Positions 1-10,684 of a DNA stretch of 64,000 nt are shown here, one piece after another. Position numbers and translations under genes: made by a program. The first letter of the stretch is position 1. Each line of letters starts with the position of its first letter. The stretch is from Acinetobacter tibetensis. GTDB taxonomy: Bacteria; Pseudomonadota; Gammaproteobacteria; Pseudomonadales; Moraxellaceae. Below the pieces are notes generated by a model. It saw only the letters and a program-made list of their open reading frames with translations. It searched no databases and was not told the DNA's origin. The stretch spans positions 2,480,001 through 2,544,000 of the forward strand of contig NZ_CP098732.1 in assembly GCF_023824315.1 (NCBI RefSeq), in the 5' to 3' direction.

Positions 1-538
1 AAAAAATGCGACGCTCGTCAGGATTGGTAATTTTTTGCTTTACTGTCGCACGCCATTTACCTGAAAACTGCGCCAGTTTACCCATCCCATGCGGAATTAA
101 GGTTTCCAACTGCGTCCGAATTTGACGAGATAAAACGGGAGATGTGCCATTGCTCGCCACAGAAATAATCAGTGGTGAACGATCAATAATGGCAGGGACC
201 ATAAAGCGACAATGGGGTGGATCATCTACACTATTAACAAGAACCTTTTCTGCTTCACAGGCTTCAAACACCTGCTGATTAACAGCGCGATCATTAGTCG
301 CTGCAATCACGAGGCGATAATCGCGTAAATTGACCTGTGTTTTAAAAGCAGCAGCAACATACTGACCTTGGGTTTGTTGTACCAAAGTCAGTAAATCTGG
401 TTCAATTTCAGGCGCAATCACATGCAGAATTGCATCTGCTTTGGCCAATAAAACCGCTTTGCGGTAAGCGATACGCCCACCGCCGACAATCAGACAAGGT
501 TGCTGTTGCAGCTTTAAAGAGATTGGAAATATTTCCAC
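1..538 (-). CDS. cysG: Siroheme synthase CysG, N-terminal part (partial)
   Basis: The visible 179 residues match the N-terminal precorrin-2 dehydrogenase/sirohydrochlorin ferrochelatase domain of CysG, which makes siroheme for sulfite and nitrite reductases. An NAD-binding glycine loop (IVGGGRIAYRKA) lies near residue 17, followed by family-typical NSVDDPPHCRFMVPA and SVASNGTSPVLSRQIR. The start is a GTG with an AGAGG ribosome site 6 bases upstream; no in-frame ATG precedes it. The C-terminal end runs off the window, so a fused methyltransferase domain cannot be confirmed. It lies directly downstream of serS on the same strand, so read-through from serS is possible. Confidence 0.85.
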   Translation of the reverse strand, partial: MEIFPISLKLQQQPCLIVGGGRIAYRKAVLLAKADAILHVIAPEIEPDLLTLVQQTQGQYVAAAFKTQVNLRDYRLVIAATNDRAVNQQVFEACEAEKVLVNSVDDPPHCRFMVPAIIDRSPLIISVASNGTSPVLSRQIRTQLETLIPHGMGKLAQFSGKWRATVKQKITNPDERRIF

Positions 539-614
539 GGAATACCTCTAATATTTACATCTGATCGTCTTAAAGCAATTTTCGTGCACAAACGCACACC
601 TATCGAAAAATTAA

Positions 615-1919
<1,305 letters not shown>

Positions 1920-2015
1920 AGTGTAAGCTGTTCATGCCAAAAAATACAGTCAGCAACGTTCCAGCACCACCACATTCAGGCAATAATCCATCAATTAGGC
2001 TTATTCATGCGTATT

Positions 2016-2813
2016 TTAATGCTCAGGATATTGCGGCAAACTTGGTAAATATTCAGGGCGTACAAATTTTTTCAATGTGTAGTACGGTAATGTCAACTCA
2101 CTCATGCCTTCAGCATAAGAGGCTAGCTCATAAAGTGGATACACAAACACTAAACCATTTGCACCATAATAAAAATTATCACTAAGCTGTAGTTTTGCCT
2201 TTTCTATATTGTGTTCTTGCAACCAATTTTGGTTATTGTCATATAGCGCATCTAAAACTTGTGCATCAACACCTTTAATTAAAACATCTTGCAGGGCTAA
2301 ACGCTTTTTCTTGTTCAGATCAAAATTTACGAATTCTTGATGGTACATTCCATGTGCCGCACCTGCTGAATAACTATAACTCTGTATGGCAAAGGTTGCG
2401 AAATTATCGTTTTGCCCTACATAACGTACGTAGGTTGAACTTTGATTTAAACCCGGCTGAGCACCTTCTTCGATACGTACTTTCTGGTTAGGTTGATTTG
2501 AAAATGCTATTGGGTCAGCTTTTTTAATCCGATCCATAAAATACTGATCAATCCATTTAAAATTGGTTTCAACCGTTTGAATATCGTATTGCGTGCATCC
2601 TTCCGTTTCGCATGCTTCAGGTTTAGCCAATTTAACAGGTACGACTTTTGCCTGAATTGCAGGAATGACTTGCGTAGCCGATGCTTCCGTGGCTGTAGTT
2701 TTGGCTTCCACAGATTTCTGTGAGGTATCCTTAGGCTGACAACCTGCAAATAAAACCACTGAACACAACAGCGGTAAAACTAAATTTCGTTGTTTTAATT
2801 GGAAAGTATTCAT
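2016..2813 (-). CDS. Lipoprotein with RsiV/DUF3298-like domain
   Basis: 265 aa. A signal peptide ends in a lipobox (LFAGC, Cys about residue 25), so the protein is probably lipid-anchored in the envelope. The C-terminal half (about residues 120-260) has the RsiV/DUF3298 pattern: a YSYSAGAAHGMY segment, then QDVLIKG, then a GLVFVYPLYELASYAEG segment. In Bacillus RsiV this domain binds lysozyme, but here it is a free lipoprotein without a sigma-binding region, so function is unknown. AAGG precedes the ATG by 7 bases. The C-terminus is well conserved in style; the N-terminal 100 residues are low complexity (T/A/K). Confidence 0.7.
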   Translation of the reverse strand: MNTFQLKQRNLVLPLLCSVVLFAGCQPKDTSQKSVEAKTTATEASATQVIPAIQAKVVPVKLAKPEACETEGCTQYDIQTVETNFKWIDQYFMDRIKKADPIAFSNQPNQKVRIEEGAQPGLNQSSTYVRYVGQNDNFATFAIQSYSYSAGAAHGMYHQEFVNFDLNKKKRLALQDVLIKGVDAQVLDALYDNNQNWLQEHNIEKAKLQLSDNFYYGANGLVFVYPLYELASYAEGMSELTLPYYTLKKFVRPEYLPSLPQYPEH

Positions 2814-2964
2814 AAATAAACCTTATATTCGGTATCTTCAAACAATATATTTCACTATACAAACTCTCACTTTAAGATGAAATTACAAAATGTAGCCCAA
2901 TGTATTGACTACATATTTAGATGAATATTTCAATCGAAATCATTTATTGAATTATTAATGTAAA

Positions 2965-2992
2965 AAAATGCAGCACTTAGGCTGCATTTTTT
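2965..2992 (-). terminator. Intrinsic terminator after lolA
   Basis: Hairpin AAATGCAG / CTGCATTT with T-runs on both sides, 30 bases past the lolA stop. It could also act from the other strand. Confidence 0.75.
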
Positions 2993-3023
2993 ATCACTCG
3001 TCATTTGATGGAGGTTTTCAGAT

Positions 3024-3722
3024 TTATTGATCAATAATATCTGTACCCTTTGGCGGAGTAAAATTAAAAGTCGATGCAGGAATTGCCGCATTCACCTTAA
3101 CATTATTAAATTTTACATAAGTAGTTTGACCCAATGAGTCTTGTAAAATCATTAAATTCGGAGCTTTGTTGCCACCAAAACTGATGGTTAAACTTTGGAA
3201 AGCACCATCATCACTCTTTGGATAAAGGGTGTAATAGGTTTTTCCTTTATTCGGTTGAGTAACACGGTAAGACTTCATAATCTGGTTGGTATTACCCGAT
3301 AATAACAACGCTGGCGTATTTGCAACTTGCTCATCTAAACTTTGACGAACTGCCTGTTGTAAGTCTGGGTCGTAAATCCACACTGTTTTACCTGAAGTCA
3401 CGATGGTTTGTTTTGCAGGTGTTATCGTTTCCCAATAGAATTTTCCTGGGCGTGCAACTTTCATTGTCCCTTTAAAGGTCTGATTCATGTGCTGCGCAGT
3501 TAAGCCTTTTTTTTGTGTCTTGTTCGCACCACTTGAAGCTTTTGTTGTTTGCTCAAAATTAGCCGATAAACTTTGAATACCACTTAACTGCTTAACCAAA
3601 TTTGCAGTTGCTTGTTGCTCCGATGCCGCTACAGGTGCTGCAAAAACAGTAGTACTCATCATTGGTGCGAGTGTCGCTGCACCCAATGCCATAGCACACA
3701 TGGTTTTACGAAGCATATTCAT
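3024..3722 (-). CDS. lolA: Outer-membrane lipoprotein carrier protein LolA
   Basis: Periplasmic chaperone that carries lipoproteins from LolCDE to the outer-membrane acceptor LolB. A Sec signal peptide (MNMLRKTMCAMALGAATLAP, cleavage after VFA) is followed by the LolA fold with FEQTTK, GTMKVARPGKFYWET and VWIYDPDLQQ segments typical of the family. The frame opens earlier (ATG at 3770), but the ATG at 3722 has an AAGGTGA ribosome site and starts a proper signal peptide. A lysine-rich insertion (KTQKKGLTAQ, about residue 70 of the mature form) is longer than in E. coli LolA. Confidence 0.88.
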   Translation of the reverse strand: MNMLRKTMCAMALGAATLAPMMSTTVFAAPVAASEQQATANLVKQLSGIQSLSANFEQTTKASSGANKTQKKGLTAQHMNQTFKGTMKVARPGKFYWETITPAKQTIVTSGKTVWIYDPDLQQAVRQSLDEQVANTPALLLSGNTNQIMKSYRVTQPNKGKTYYTLYPKSDDGAFQSLTISFGGNKAPNLMILQDSLGQTTYVKFNNVKVNAAIPASTFNFTPPKGTDIIDQ

Positions 3723-3886
3723 GTCATCACCTTTTTTATTTGCTATTTCGCAATCTATTGAAAGCCACATATTAAACCAAATTCAGTGGCTAATAATTGA
3801 GAAAATAAGAAGATTTGTATAAATATTAATGTTTAATGTATAACACATCCATCATGATGAAGACCAATTTTTTAGCTCATATGCAA

Positions 3887-3916
3887 AAAAGCCCCTGAAG
3901 TTCAGGAGCTTTTCTG
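3887..3916 (-). terminator. Intrinsic terminator after collagen-like adhesin
   Basis: Stem CCCTGAA / TTCAGG extended by AAAAGC / GCTTTT, with T-runs on both sides; it lies 30 bases past the adhesin stop. Confidence 0.75.
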
Positions 3917-3942
3917 CTTGAGCTACTAAGATCAATTTATAC

Positions 3943-5604
3943 TTACTTCCATTGATAACCTACAGAAGCACCGCCACCAAAGTCACCTTGGCTATTGCCC
4001 GTCAACGCAACTTTATAGACATATTTATTATTTTCAGTCACACCACTTACACCGAAGGCATAACCTTGCTCACCTTCCCAGAACCCAATACCACCGCTTA
4101 CCATACTCATACCTGCTTCAGTCGGTTGTGGTAAAGAAGCGATTGCGATACTAGAAGCTACAGCAGCATATGTTCGATCTTCCAAATCTCGCATGTCTCG
4201 ATTCAATGCATTCACTCGACTATCAGTATAAGCTTTCGCATCATTCAGAGTTTGCTGCCCAACTTGATTTATATAAGTTTTGGCTTGGTTCAAGATAGTG
4301 GTATCGGCAGCAGCCATTTCCTCTGGAGTGATACCATTTGTACCATCTGCACCATTTATACCATTTATACCATTTGTACCTTTCAGACTCGCTAGCCATT
4401 GAGTAATAGTTCCAGCATAACCATTGTTTACAGCAACTTGATATGCACTCACACCATTAGCGCCTGTAGTACCATTTGCTCCTTTAAGGCTTGCCAACCA
4501 CTCAACCACGGTACCATCAAAGCCATTTTCCACAGCTTGTTGATACGCATTTAACCCTTGGGTACCTATTGCTCCAGTAGCACCTGTCGCACCATTTATA
4601 CCTTGAAGGCCTTGTTCACCCTGCGCACCTGTAGCTCCTGTGGCACCCGTAGCGCCTGTCGCACCAGTTACACCCTGAATACCTTGTAAACCTTGAATAC
4701 CCTGTTCACCTTGAGCACCTGTAGCTCCTGTGGCACCCGTAGCGCCTGTCGCACCAGTTACACCCTGAATGCCTTGTAAACCTTGAATACCCTGTTCACC
4801 TTGAGCACCTGTAGCTCCTGTGGCACCCGTAGCGCCTGTCGCACCAGTTACACCCTGAATGCCTTGTAAACCTTGAATACCCTGTTCACCCTGCGCGCCT
4901 GTAGCACCCGTTGCACCCGTAGCACCTGTCGCACCAGTTACACCCTGAATGCCTTGTAAACCTTGAATACCTTGTTCACCTTGGAGACCCTGTTCACCTT
5001 GAATACCCTGTTCACCTTGGAGACCTTGTTCACCTTGAATACCCTGTTCACCTTGGATACCTTGTTCACCTTGGAGACCCTGTTCACCTTGAATACCCTG
5101 CTCACCTTGGATACCTTGTTCACCTTGAATACCCTGTTCACCTTGGAGACCTTGTTCACCTTGGATACCCTGTTCACCTTGAATACCCTGCTCACCTTGG
5201 ATACCTTGTTCACCTTGGATACCTTGAGCACCCTCAAGACTTTCCAGCCACTCTGTTTCAGTTCCTTGAAAACCATTATTCACTGCAACTTGATATGCAC
5301 TATCTCCAGCAGGACCAGTTGGTCCTGGTATTCCACTCTCAGGACAACTACCTGTATCTTGATTAGAATTACACGAAGTTGCAAAAACGTTTGTATTCGC
5401 TGTCATTAAAATTGCACTTAATAAAAGCACTTTAGCAGCGAACTTTTGTTTACGAAGATAATGATTTGGCTCAAGTGTTTGTAGATTCATTGCAGTAGAT
5501 ACTGCAGTACTAATATGAGTTTGTTCTTTTTGTAACGTATTTTCTAAGGCTTTCGTCATTCGACTATTCGGAACACCCAAGACATTTTGATTTAATTTTT
5601 TCAT
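3943..5604 (-). CDS. Collagen-like trimeric autotransporter adhesin
   Basis: 553 aa surface protein. A long extended signal region (about 75 residues, hydrophobic [20 protein letters not shown] at its end) leads into a Gly-X-Y collagen-like stalk at about residues 91-330. The stalk has 14 GxQGEQ hexapeptides and four 30-residue blocks rich in GAT triplets. Three copies of an AYQxAVxNGFxGT...WLxSLKG module interrupt it (about 102, 350 and 380). A helical stalk (about 420-470) and a YadA-type membrane anchor ending in [11 protein letters not shown] follow. Such anchors form trimeric 12-strand barrels, so the collagen stalk is probably a surface-displayed triple helix. GAAGGA precedes the ATG. 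Domain order is seen directly; adhesion is inferred. Confidence 0.85.
   Translation of the reverse strand: MKKLNQNVLGVPNSRMTKALENTLQKEQTHISTAVSTAMNLQTLEPNHYLRKQKFAAKVLLLSAILMTANTNVFATSCNSNQDTGSCPESGIPGPTGPAGDSAYQVAVNNGFQGTETEWLESLEGAQGIQGEQGIQGEQGIQGEQGIQGEQGLQGEQGIQGEQGIQGEQGIQGEQGLQGEQGIQGEQGIQGEQGLQGEQGIQGEQGLQGEQGIQGLQGIQGVTGATGATGATGATGAQGEQGIQGLQGIQGVTGATGATGATGATGAQGEQGIQGLQGIQGVTGATGATGATGATGAQGEQGIQGLQGIQGVTGATGATGATGATGAQGEQGLQGINGATGATGAIGTQGLNAYQQAVENGFDGTVVEWLASLKGANGTTGANGVSAYQVAVNNGYAGTITQWLASLKGTNGINGINGADGTNGITPEEMAAADTTILNQAKTYINQVGQQTLNDAKAYTDSRVNALNRDMRDLEDRTYAAVASSIAIASLPQPTEAGMSMVSGGIGFWEGEQGYAFGVSGVTENNKYVYKVALTGNSQGDFGGGASVGYQWK
4612..4971 (-). repeat. Four 90-bp in-frame tandem repeats in the adhesin stalk
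   Basis: Each unit encodes 30 residues built on [10 protein letters not shown] followed by GVTGATGAT triplets. Copies are nearly identical in DNA, so unit number can change by recombination without a frameshift. Confidence 0.85.
4972..5223 (-). repeat. Fourteen 18-bp in-frame tandem repeats in the adhesin stalk
   Basis: 18-bp units encode GIQGEQ or GLQGEQ. The unit length is a multiple of three, so slippage would alter stalk length but keep the frame. Confidence 0.85.
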
Positions 5605-5787
5605 GTCCTTCTTCCTTATCCTTCTCCTATTTCATCTATTACACGCCCAAATAAATGTGACGTACATCACTATTTTTTGGTATTTTGTGACTAGTAGTAT
5701 TTTAATAAGAAAAAATATGGTGAAGAACAATGCGACGGTTCATCTTTTGGCTTAAATCATTTTTAGAAAAATTCATCTTTAAAAAAT

Positions 5788-5822
5788 ATAAAAAAAACCC
5801 GCATAAAATGCGGGTTTTTTCT
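5788..5822 (-). terminator. Intrinsic terminator after rpmA
   Basis: AACCCGCAT / ATGCGGGTT hairpin with A-run and T-run on either side, 14 bases past the rpmA stop. Confidence 0.85.
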
Positions 5823-5835
5823 GAACTTTTAAAAC

Positions 5836-6093
5836 TTATGCAGTTTCAACAGTTACATAGCGACGGCCAAATTGACCTTTCACTTCAAACTTAATTACGC
5901 CGTCAGCAGTAGCAAATAAAGTATGGTCACGGCCCATACCAACATTTGCACCAGCGTGGAATTCTGTACCACGTTGACGAACGATAATGTTACCAGCAGT
6001 CACAGCTTGACCACCGTACATTTTAACACCTAACATCTTAGGATTTGAGTCACGACCGTTCTTAGTCGAGCCACCGGCTTTTTTAGATGCCAT
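5836..6093 (-). CDS. rpmA: 50S ribosomal protein L27
   Basis: 85 aa, the usual length. The N-terminus [19 protein letters not shown] reaches the peptidyl-transferase centre in known ribosomes, and [17 protein letters not shown] is the family core. AGGAG stands 9 bases before the ATG. It follows rplU by 19 bases and forms the conserved rplU-rpmA operon closed by the terminator at 5788-5822. Confidence 0.98.
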   Translation of the reverse strand: MASKKAGGSTKNGRDSNPKMLGVKMYGGQAVTAGNIIVRQRGTEFHAGANVGMGRDHTLFATADGVIKFEVKGQFGRRYVTVETA

Positions 6094-6112
6094 GTCTATA
6101 TACTCCTAGTGA

Positions 6113-6424
6113 TTAGCCTGCGATCGCAGTAATTTTCAACTCGGTAAACCATTGACGGTGACCTTGTTGTTTACGGTAATGTTTACGACGACGCATTTTA
6201 ACAATACGGATTTTGTCGTGACGACCATGACCAACCACTTCTGCAGTTACTTTTGCGCCAGCAACAACTGGAGCACCGATTTGAATGCTTTCGCCGTTAA
6301 CAACCATTAATACGTCATCAAACGTAATAGTCGCGCCAGTTTCAGCTTTCAATAATTCAACTTTAAGGGTTTCACCCTCAACTACACGGTGCTGTTTACC
6401 ACCGCTTTGGATTACTGCGTACAT
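6113..6424 (-). CDS. rplU: 50S ribosomal protein L21
   Basis: 103 aa starting [14 protein letters not shown], the conserved L21 N-terminus; the C-terminus has [19 protein letters not shown], which binds 23S rRNA. The frame extends upstream to 6565, but the ATG at 6424 has GGAGT 5 bases before it and matches the family start. It is the first gene of the rplU-rpmA operon. Confidence 0.97.
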   Translation of the reverse strand: MYAVIQSGGKQHRVVEGETLKVELLKAETGATITFDDVLMVVNGESIQIGAPVVAGAKVTAEVVGHGRHDKIRIVKMRRRKHYRKQQGHRQWFTELKITAIAG

Positions 6425-6861
6425 AATGTACTCCAACTTGCCCGTGTCGTCGTGTCGATAAAGGGATATATCGAGCTTAAAACGACCGCCACTGGGGTTA
6501 TACAAGGGGACAGATTTTAAGTGATTATGGCAGAAACAACAAGCCATCTTCACAAAAAAAACCAAACTTAGCCCTAAGTTTAGTTTGAAGCCCTAACATG
6601 CTAAATTAAAATAGAATGAAACACATACGACTGTGTAATAAACAATAGATTTTTAAAATCAATTCGCTACTATAGTCAGCAGATACATTTTTGATGTCAT
6701 CCAAAACGTCGTTTACGTGTCTATGATAATCAATAGTCCAAATTATCACACATCAGCAACCTTGTTTACTGTGTCATTTTTTGATTCTAATTTTTGGTTA
6801 CACTACAAATAACGACGCTACCGTTGAAAACATCACTTAACCAATAGAGGTTTCTATTCCT
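6425..6861. other. Divergent promoter region rplU / ispB
   Basis: 437 bases without a convincing gene. The region is AT-rich and must hold the promoters of rplU (minus) and ispB (plus). Start codons between 6425 and 6565 on the minus strand only extend rplU and are not needed. I see no strong hairpin. Confidence 0.5.
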
Positions 6862-7839
6862 ATGGCCATCGATTTTAAGCAAGATATTCTCGCCCCTGTA
6901 GCTCAAGACTTTGCTGAGATGGACACATTTATTAATGAAGGAATTACATCTAAAGTTGCATTAGTGATGGCAGTCAGTAAACATGTGGTTGAAGCAGGCG
7001 GAAAACGTATGCGCCCAATTATGTGCTTACTTGCAGCCAAAGCCTGCGGTGCCGAAGATTTAGCACAACAACGAAAATTGGCTGCCATTATTGAAATGTT
7101 GCACACCGCAACGCTTGTGCATGATGATGTTGTAGATGAATCTGGTTTACGTCGTGGCCGCCCGACCGCAAATGCAACATGGAACAATCAGACTGCGGTT
7201 TTAGTTGGTGATTTTCTAATTTCACGTTCTTTCGACTTACTGGTCGATTTGAACAACATGACCTTATTAAAAGACTTTTCTACAGGAACGTGTGAAATTG
7301 CTGAAGGTGAAGTATTGCAACTACAAGCTCAACATCAACCTGATACCAATGAACAAACGTACTTAGATATTATTCATGGCAAAACTTCGCGTTTGTTTGA
7401 GTTGGCGACTGAAGGGGCTGCAATCCTGACAGGTACACCTGAATACCGTGAACCTCTTAGAAAATTTGCTGGTCATTTTGGCAATGCCTTCCAAATTATT
7501 GACGACATTTTAGATTACACATCTGATGCTGAAACGCTTGGTAAAAATATTGGCGATGATTTAATGGAAGGTAAACCTACTTTGCCACTCATCTCTGCAC
7601 TACAACACACCACAGGCGAGCAACACCAAATTATACGTAAGAGTATTGCAACCGGTGGTACTGCACAACTCGAACAAGTCATCGAAATTGTGCAACAGTC
7701 TGGTGCATTAGATTATTGTCGTAAACGCGCTACTGAAGAAACTGAAGCTGCATTGGCAGCACTTATGGCTTTGCCTGATACACAATATCGTCAAGCATTA
7801 TCAAACTTGGCACAATTGGCCTTACACCGAATTCAATAA
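6862..7839 (+). CDS. ispB: Octaprenyl diphosphate synthase
   Basis: Trans-prenyltransferase of 325 aa that builds the polyprenyl side chain of ubiquinone from IPP and FPP. The first aspartate-rich motif is DDVVDESGLRRGR and the second is DDILDY; GGKRMRP and the GKT motif (HGKTSRL) are present. The residues just before the first DDxxD are small, as in long-chain synthases, and length matches IspB rather than IspA; the shorter IspA is at 43579. AGAGG precedes the ATG by 11 bases. Confidence 0.93.
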   Translation: MAIDFKQDILAPVAQDFAEMDTFINEGITSKVALVMAVSKHVVEAGGKRMRPIMCLLAAKACGAEDLAQQRKLAAIIEMLHTATLVHDDVVDESGLRRGRPTANATWNNQTAVLVGDFLISRSFDLLVDLNNMTLLKDFSTGTCEIAEGEVLQLQAQHQPDTNEQTYLDIIHGKTSRLFELATEGAAILTGTPEYREPLRKFAGHFGNAFQIIDDILDYTSDAETLGKNIGDDLMEGKPTLPLISALQHTTGEQHQIIRKSIATGGTAQLEQVIEIVQQSGALDYCRKRATEETEAALAALMALPDTQYRQALSNLAQLALHRIQ

Positions 7840-7860
7840 AGTAGACTTGCTTATTTGCTT

Positions 7861-9912
7861 ATGCATATACAATTTAATGATGTATTGCGGAACATGCAGC
7901 AACAGCTTGAGCTTCCTCAGGCTGTTGATGATCTTCTGCTGATTGAGCTGGTGAATCATATTCGACCCAGTGACAGTAAAAACATAGACGAAATAGAACA
8001 AAAGTTTCAGCAATTTATTCAAACCCTTTTACTTACGCCACATGCTGCAATTACCTTACAAAGTTTTCTTCTGCGCCTGATCAATCAATATAAACAAACC
8101 AGTTTATTTGCCGATACAGGGATTTTATCGCTTGATGGTTTTTGGAATCAGTTGGCCCAGCGCGTAGGCGCACACTTTTTACCCTTAATTTATGATGGAA
8201 CCCAACTGCAAGAATTGGTTCGACGAGTCTTTCATCAACCAAATGATCATTACTGGCTAGATCAAATTTCTGAAAAAAATTGGCAGCAGTTATTACAGCT
8301 CTTAAACCAAGGTCATAGCAATCAGAAAGAAAAGCTCAAAATTAAACATGAGCTGATTAAAGCAATTACCGTGATTTCATATCGAATTAGTGGTATTGGT
8401 TTATACCCTGAATTTATTAATGCGCAACCAGAACTGACTGAATACGAATCTCCGTTTTTAGAACAAAATCGTGAAATTATTGAATTTATTCAGCATTATA
8501 AAAAATTGCATCAAAATCGGGATGAATTTGCTGCCATTGCGCCACCTGATGCTTCACAAGCCTTGGTCATGATTGATCAATGTCGAGAAGTAGTCTTAAA
8601 AATTCGACGTGCCACCAAAAGGATTGGGGTGAGTATTAGCCTCACCTATTTGCTCTCTTTATTAGAGCAATGCCTTGATCGAATAGAACTGCTTCTGCAA
8701 TTGATTGTTGAAGAAGATGAGGTTCGTTACCACGCTATAGGTAGCCTACTCACCGATATTAGCCAAGCGATTTATAATGAACGCAGTGTCCGTGCATTAT
8801 TGGCCAATAACAGTGAACTCATTGCCTTACAAGTGACTGAAAATGCCAGTAAAACGGGCGAACACTATGTAAGTACGGATAAAAAAAGTTTTTGGTCCAT
8901 GTACCGCTCCGCCGCAGGCGCTGGGGTAATTATTGCCATCATGGCCACTTTAAAAACCCTAGCATCTCGTGTCGTGATGGCACCCATCATGCAAGCGGTT
9001 GTGTATAGCATGAATTATTCTTTTGGTTTCATGCTCATTCATATTGTGCATTATACCGTCGCAACCAAACAACCTGCGATGACAGCGGCGGCACTTGCAT
9101 CAACGGTACAGCATCGTAAAGGCTCTAAGACTACACAAATTGCTGAATTAGCAGCTTTAATTATTAATATTATTCGTACCCAATTTATTGCAATTATTGG
9201 CAACATTTCCATAGCAATCCCAACCGCGGCATTGATTGCTTGGTTATGGCAAACTGGATTACATGAACCGCTAATGAATCATGCCAAAGCAGCAAAGACA
9301 TTACATGATTTAAATCCATTTACATCTTTAGCTATTCCACATGCAGCAATTGCAGGGGTCTGTCTTTTCTTATCGGGCTTAATTGCGGGATATTTCGACA
9401 ATATGGCGGTTTACCGAAAAGTAGGCCCCAGACTTAAAGCACATCAGCAGTTGAAATTATACTTAGGACAAGAACGCCTGTATAAGTTTGCAGAATATGT
9501 AGAACGAAATTTAGGTGCGCTCGCGGGTAATTTTATTTTTGGGATCATGCTCGGCAGCATGGGCACCATAGGTTTTATTTTAGGTCTTCCCTTAGATATC
9601 CGACATATTGCCTTTGCATCTGCTAATTTTATACAAGGTCTCATGAATATTAATGATAGCCCTGATATTGGCCTAATTATTGTATCTTTTTTAGGTGTAC
9701 TTTTAATTGGTTTGACCAACTTATTTGTGAGTTTCACACTGACCATTATTGTTGCTTTGCGGGCGCGTCGCGTGCGTTTTGAGCAATGGAAACCGTTAGC
9801 AAAATTAGTACTGACCCACTTTTTAACGCGTCCAATTGATTTCTTTTGGCCACCAAAGTCGCCTTTAGTCGTTGACGAAACTACAAATTCTCACAAAACT
9901 TTAAGTAAATGA
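7861..9912 (+). CDS. Membrane protein of the site-specific recombinase family (PF10136-like)
   Basis: About 683 aa. The N-terminal 330 residues are soluble and helical; several hydrophobic segments follow (for example AGVIIAIMATL, VYSMNYSFGFMLIHIVHY, FIFGIMLGSMGTIGFILG, LLIGLTNLFVSFTLTIIVAL). This matches the family that databases call site-specific recombinase, but I see no tyrosine- or serine-recombinase catalytic residues, and its repeated membrane segments argue for a transport or envelope role. The frame can start at a TTG at 7855; the ATG at 7861 is preferred. No clear ribosome site is seen, so coupling with ispB (21 bases upstream) is possible. Confidence 0.7.
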   Translation: MHIQFNDVLRNMQQQLELPQAVDDLLLIELVNHIRPSDSKNIDEIEQKFQQFIQTLLLTPHAAITLQSFLLRLINQYKQTSLFADTGILSLDGFWNQLAQRVGAHFLPLIYDGTQLQELVRRVFHQPNDHYWLDQISEKNWQQLLQLLNQGHSNQKEKLKIKHELIKAITVISYRISGIGLYPEFINAQPELTEYESPFLEQNREIIEFIQHYKKLHQNRDEFAAIAPPDASQALVMIDQCREVVLKIRRATKRIGVSISLTYLLSLLEQCLDRIELLLQLIVEEDEVRYHAIGSLLTDISQAIYNERSVRALLANNSELIALQVTENASKTGEHYVSTDKKSFWSMYRSAAGAGVIIAIMATLKTLASRVVMAPIMQAVVYSMNYSFGFMLIHIVHYTVATKQPAMTAAALASTVQHRKGSKTTQIAELAALIINIIRTQFIAIIGNISIAIPTAALIAWLWQTGLHEPLMNHAKAAKTLHDLNPFTSLAIPHAAIAGVCLFLSGLIAGYFDNMAVYRKVGPRLKAHQQLKLYLGQERLYKFAEYVERNLGALAGNFIFGIMLGSMGTIGFILGLPLDIRHIAFASANFIQGLMNINDSPDIGLIIVSFLGVLLIGLTNLFVSFTLTIIVALRARRVRFEQWKPLAKLVLTHFLTRPIDFFWPPKSPLVVDETTNSHKTLSK

Positions 9913-9970
9913 TTTGTTATATTTCCAACTTACTATAGATAAATTTAACCGAGTTCACACAGACTTGAAA

Positions 9971-9996
9971 AAAAGTGTACTGACGAGTACACTTTT
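9971..9996 (+). terminator. Intrinsic terminator
   Basis: Perfect AAAAGTGTACT / AGTACACTTTT hairpin with a GACG loop, 58 bases past the stop of the preceding gene. Confidence 0.8.
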
Positions 9997-10046
9997 ACCC
10001 AAATGTTAACTGGGGGAGTCCGGTTAAACGAACAAGAGGTTAATGC

Positions 10047-10652
10047 ATGCCGTACTTGTTGCTGATTATTGGTTGTTTTTTGTTATTTTTCAGTGTTTTG
10101 ATTTTAAACACTCCCAGTTTGCTTTCATTTGATTTAGCTATTGTCGAATGGGCAAGTCATTATCGTACTGAAAATTTGAACCAAATAACAACGCTACTAT
10201 CAGCAATTGGGGGGATGCCTGCTGTACTTTTTTTTACCACTTTATGGTGTTTCTATCTAACTTGGTATAAAAAATACACATATATATTACTAATTTGTTT
10301 AGGACTAATTGGAAGCGGAGCCTTTGCTTGGCTACTTAAATACTGGATTGCAAGACCACGCCCACCTGAAATATTTCATTTGGTTCAAAGTTATGGTGCT
10401 TCTTTTCCAAGTGCGCATAGTGTTTATGCTGCTGCTTTAAGTGGTCTGGTTATTTATGTATACCGTGAACACTCCAAATACTCATATATTTATTGTTTTG
10501 CAGTTATATGGTTCATTTTAATGGGGTGCTCAAGAGTGTATTTGGGCGTACATTTTCCTTCTGATGTTCTTGCAGGTTGGGGCATAAGTTTTATTTGGAT
10601 TACCCTGCTATACATAGTGTTACAACACGCTATTAAGCGAAAAATAAATTAA
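10047..10652 (+). CDS. PAP2-family membrane phosphatase
   Basis: 201 aa integral membrane protein with the three PAP2 motifs: KYWIARPRPP, SFPSAHS and SRVYLGVHFPSD. Enzymes with this pattern dephosphorylate undecaprenyl pyrophosphate, phosphatidate or related lipids on the periplasmic face. The first 35 residues give an N-terminal membrane helix. AAGAGG precedes the ATG by about 10 bases. It lies 32 bases before adeI on the same strand, so it may be read with the efflux operon. The exact substrate cannot be told from sequence. Confidence 0.85.
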   Translation: MPYLLLIIGCFLLFFSVLILNTPSLLSFDLAIVEWASHYRTENLNQITTLLSAIGGMPAVLFFTTLWCFYLTWYKKYTYILLICLGLIGSGAFAWLLKYWIARPRPPEIFHLVQSYGASFPSAHSVYAAALSGLVIYVYREHSKYSYIYCFAVIWFILMGCSRVYLGVHFPSDVLAGWGISFIWITLLYIVLQHAIKRKIN

Positions 10653-10684
10653 TTTTTAGATAATAATCTAACCGAGGTGGAACA

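Noticed and set aside
4972..5223. 18-bp regular repeats resembling a repeat array or CRISPR
   Set aside because: They are in-frame Gly-X-Y codons inside the adhesin gene; no spacers or cas genes. Open frames on the other strand here are by-products of the repeat.
6425..6565. N-terminal extension of L21
   Set aside because: The extra residues are not found in L21, and the ATG at 6424 has the proper ribosome site.
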